Source: an uncultured Leuconostoc sp.
GTDB lineage: Bacteria > Bacillota > Bacilli > Lactobacillales > Lactobacillaceae
NCBI GenBank assembly: GCA_900554745.1
Contig: USIU01000084.1
Span: 1 to 5,678, forward strand
Reading direction: 5' to 3'
DNA: 5,678 bases
Both the position numbers and the translations under genes were made by a program. Below are positions 5,349-5,678 of this stretch, in pieces (the first letter of the stretch is position 1; every line of letters starts with the position of its first letter). The notes below the pieces were generated by a model that was not told the DNA's origin, ran no database searches, and saw only the letters and a list, made by a program, of their open reading frames with translations.

Positions 5349-5678
5349 TTAGAACTTTTGGTCATCCTTCTTTTTCTTAGCAAAGGCAAGGATTCCCAAT
5401 AAGCCAGTTACAATAGCTGCGCCCACAGTAGTTACGACGTTATTTTGCTTTTCACCTGTTTGTGGTAATTCAGGCGCCTTAGCATTGTCAGCTTGTGGCG
5501 TAAGCTGGTGCTTAACTGGTGCTACCTGTGGTGTGACTGGCGTAGCGTCTACAGTCTTAGGCGCTTCTGGTGTCACCACTACTGGCTTTGGCGTTTCTGG
5601 TGTGACAGTTACTGTCTTTGGTGTTGGTGTTTCATCCTTGTGATAAACAACCGGTGTGTCTTGACCAGGGTTTTCTGG
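5349..5678 (-). CDS. LPXTG cell-wall-anchored surface protein, C-terminal fragment
   Basis: The last 109 codons of a larger surface protein that starts beyond the right edge; the frame is open from base 5678, so the GTG at 5579 is an internal codon and not a start. Seen directly, numbering from the window edge: a proline/threonine/valine-rich stalk with a 10-residue repeat (12-51), the sortase motif LPQTG (71-75, bases 5454-5468), a hydrophobic segment (about 81-100, VVTTVGAAIVTGLLGILAFA) and a positively charged tail KKKK (101-104). This is the standard sorting signal: sortase A cleaves between T74 and G75 and links the protein to the peptidoglycan cross-bridge. The ligand-binding domain is outside the window, so adhesin, enzyme or other role cannot be decided. 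No sortase gene is nearby. Confidence 0.95.
   Translation of the reverse strand, partial: PENPGQDTPVVYHKDETPTPKTVTVTPETPKPVVVTPEAPKTVDATPVTPQVAPVKHQLTPQADNAKAPELPQTGEKQNNVVTTVGAAIVTGLLGILAFAKKKKDDQKF
5526..5645 (-). repeat. Four imperfect 30-base (10-residue) Pro/Thr repeats in the wall-spanning stalk
   Basis: Four consecutive units (5645-5616, 5615-5586, 5585-5556, 5555-5526) encode YHKDETPTPK, TVTVTPETPK, PVVVTPEAPK and TVDATPVTPQ, with a consensus of about xVxxTPxxPK. The middle two units are also alike at the DNA level, sharing ACACCAGAA. A fifth unit (VAPVKHQLTP) is degenerate. Such repeats extend the protein through the cell wall and may vary in number between strains. Confidence 0.8.

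Noticed and set aside
1..5678. CRISPR array, insertion sequence, prophage or defence system
   Set aside because: No spaced direct repeats, transposase, integrase or terminal inverted repeats are visible; the genes are ordinary chromosomal ones.

Overview
The window looks like chromosomal DNA of a low- to mid-GC lactic acid bacterium (Lactobacillales). A Weissella or related Leuconostocaceae genome is my best guess. The reasons are the metK sequence style, strong Gram-positive ribosome binding sites, a UPF0637/DUF1054 protein, a lactobacillus-type Fur/PerR-like regulator without cysteines, and an LPQTG sortase-anchored surface protein. The genus is inference; no rRNA or tRNA marker is present.

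Layout from left to right. (1) The first 195 codons of metK (SAM synthetase) on the minus strand, cut by the window edge. (2) A roughly 300-base intergenic stretch holding, in minus-strand transcription order, the metK promoter, a compact SAM-I-clan riboswitch aptamer (781 to 685), an intrinsic terminator (674 to 637), and the metK ribosome binding site with a small hairpin spanning the start codon. (3) A plus-strand gene for an unrecognised multi-pass membrane protein (884-1705), followed by a bidirectional terminator shared with the convergent next operon. (4) A minus-strand two-gene operon, a YihY/BrkB-family membrane protein overlapping a UPF0637 (YktB-like) protein by 8 bases. (5) A divergent plus-strand Fur-superfamily regulator (3350-3757) and a second bidirectional terminator. 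(6) A minus-strand FAD/NAD(P)H-dependent oxidoreductase of the NADH oxidase/peroxidase/CoA-disulfide reductase family (3803-5140) with an AT-rich upstream region. (7) The C-terminal 109 codons of an LPXTG cell-wall-anchored protein with a proline/threonine repeat stalk, cut by the right edge and followed by its own terminator.

How they work together: these are mostly independent single-gene units. The clearest regulatory logic is at metK. The leader keeps the k-turn, the adenine-pocket internal loop and the P1 contacts of the SAM-I class, so high SAM should stabilise the aptamer, permit the terminator and lower metK expression. The Fur-like protein keeps PerR-type regulatory metal ligands but lacks all four structural-zinc cysteines. 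It lies next to the flavin oxidoreductase, so an oxidative-stress link is possible but not shown. No mobile element, CRISPR array, defence locus or attachment site was seen. The most unusual item is the riboswitch, which appears to lack the usual P4 hairpin and to place its pseudoknot partner directly before the 3' strand of P1.
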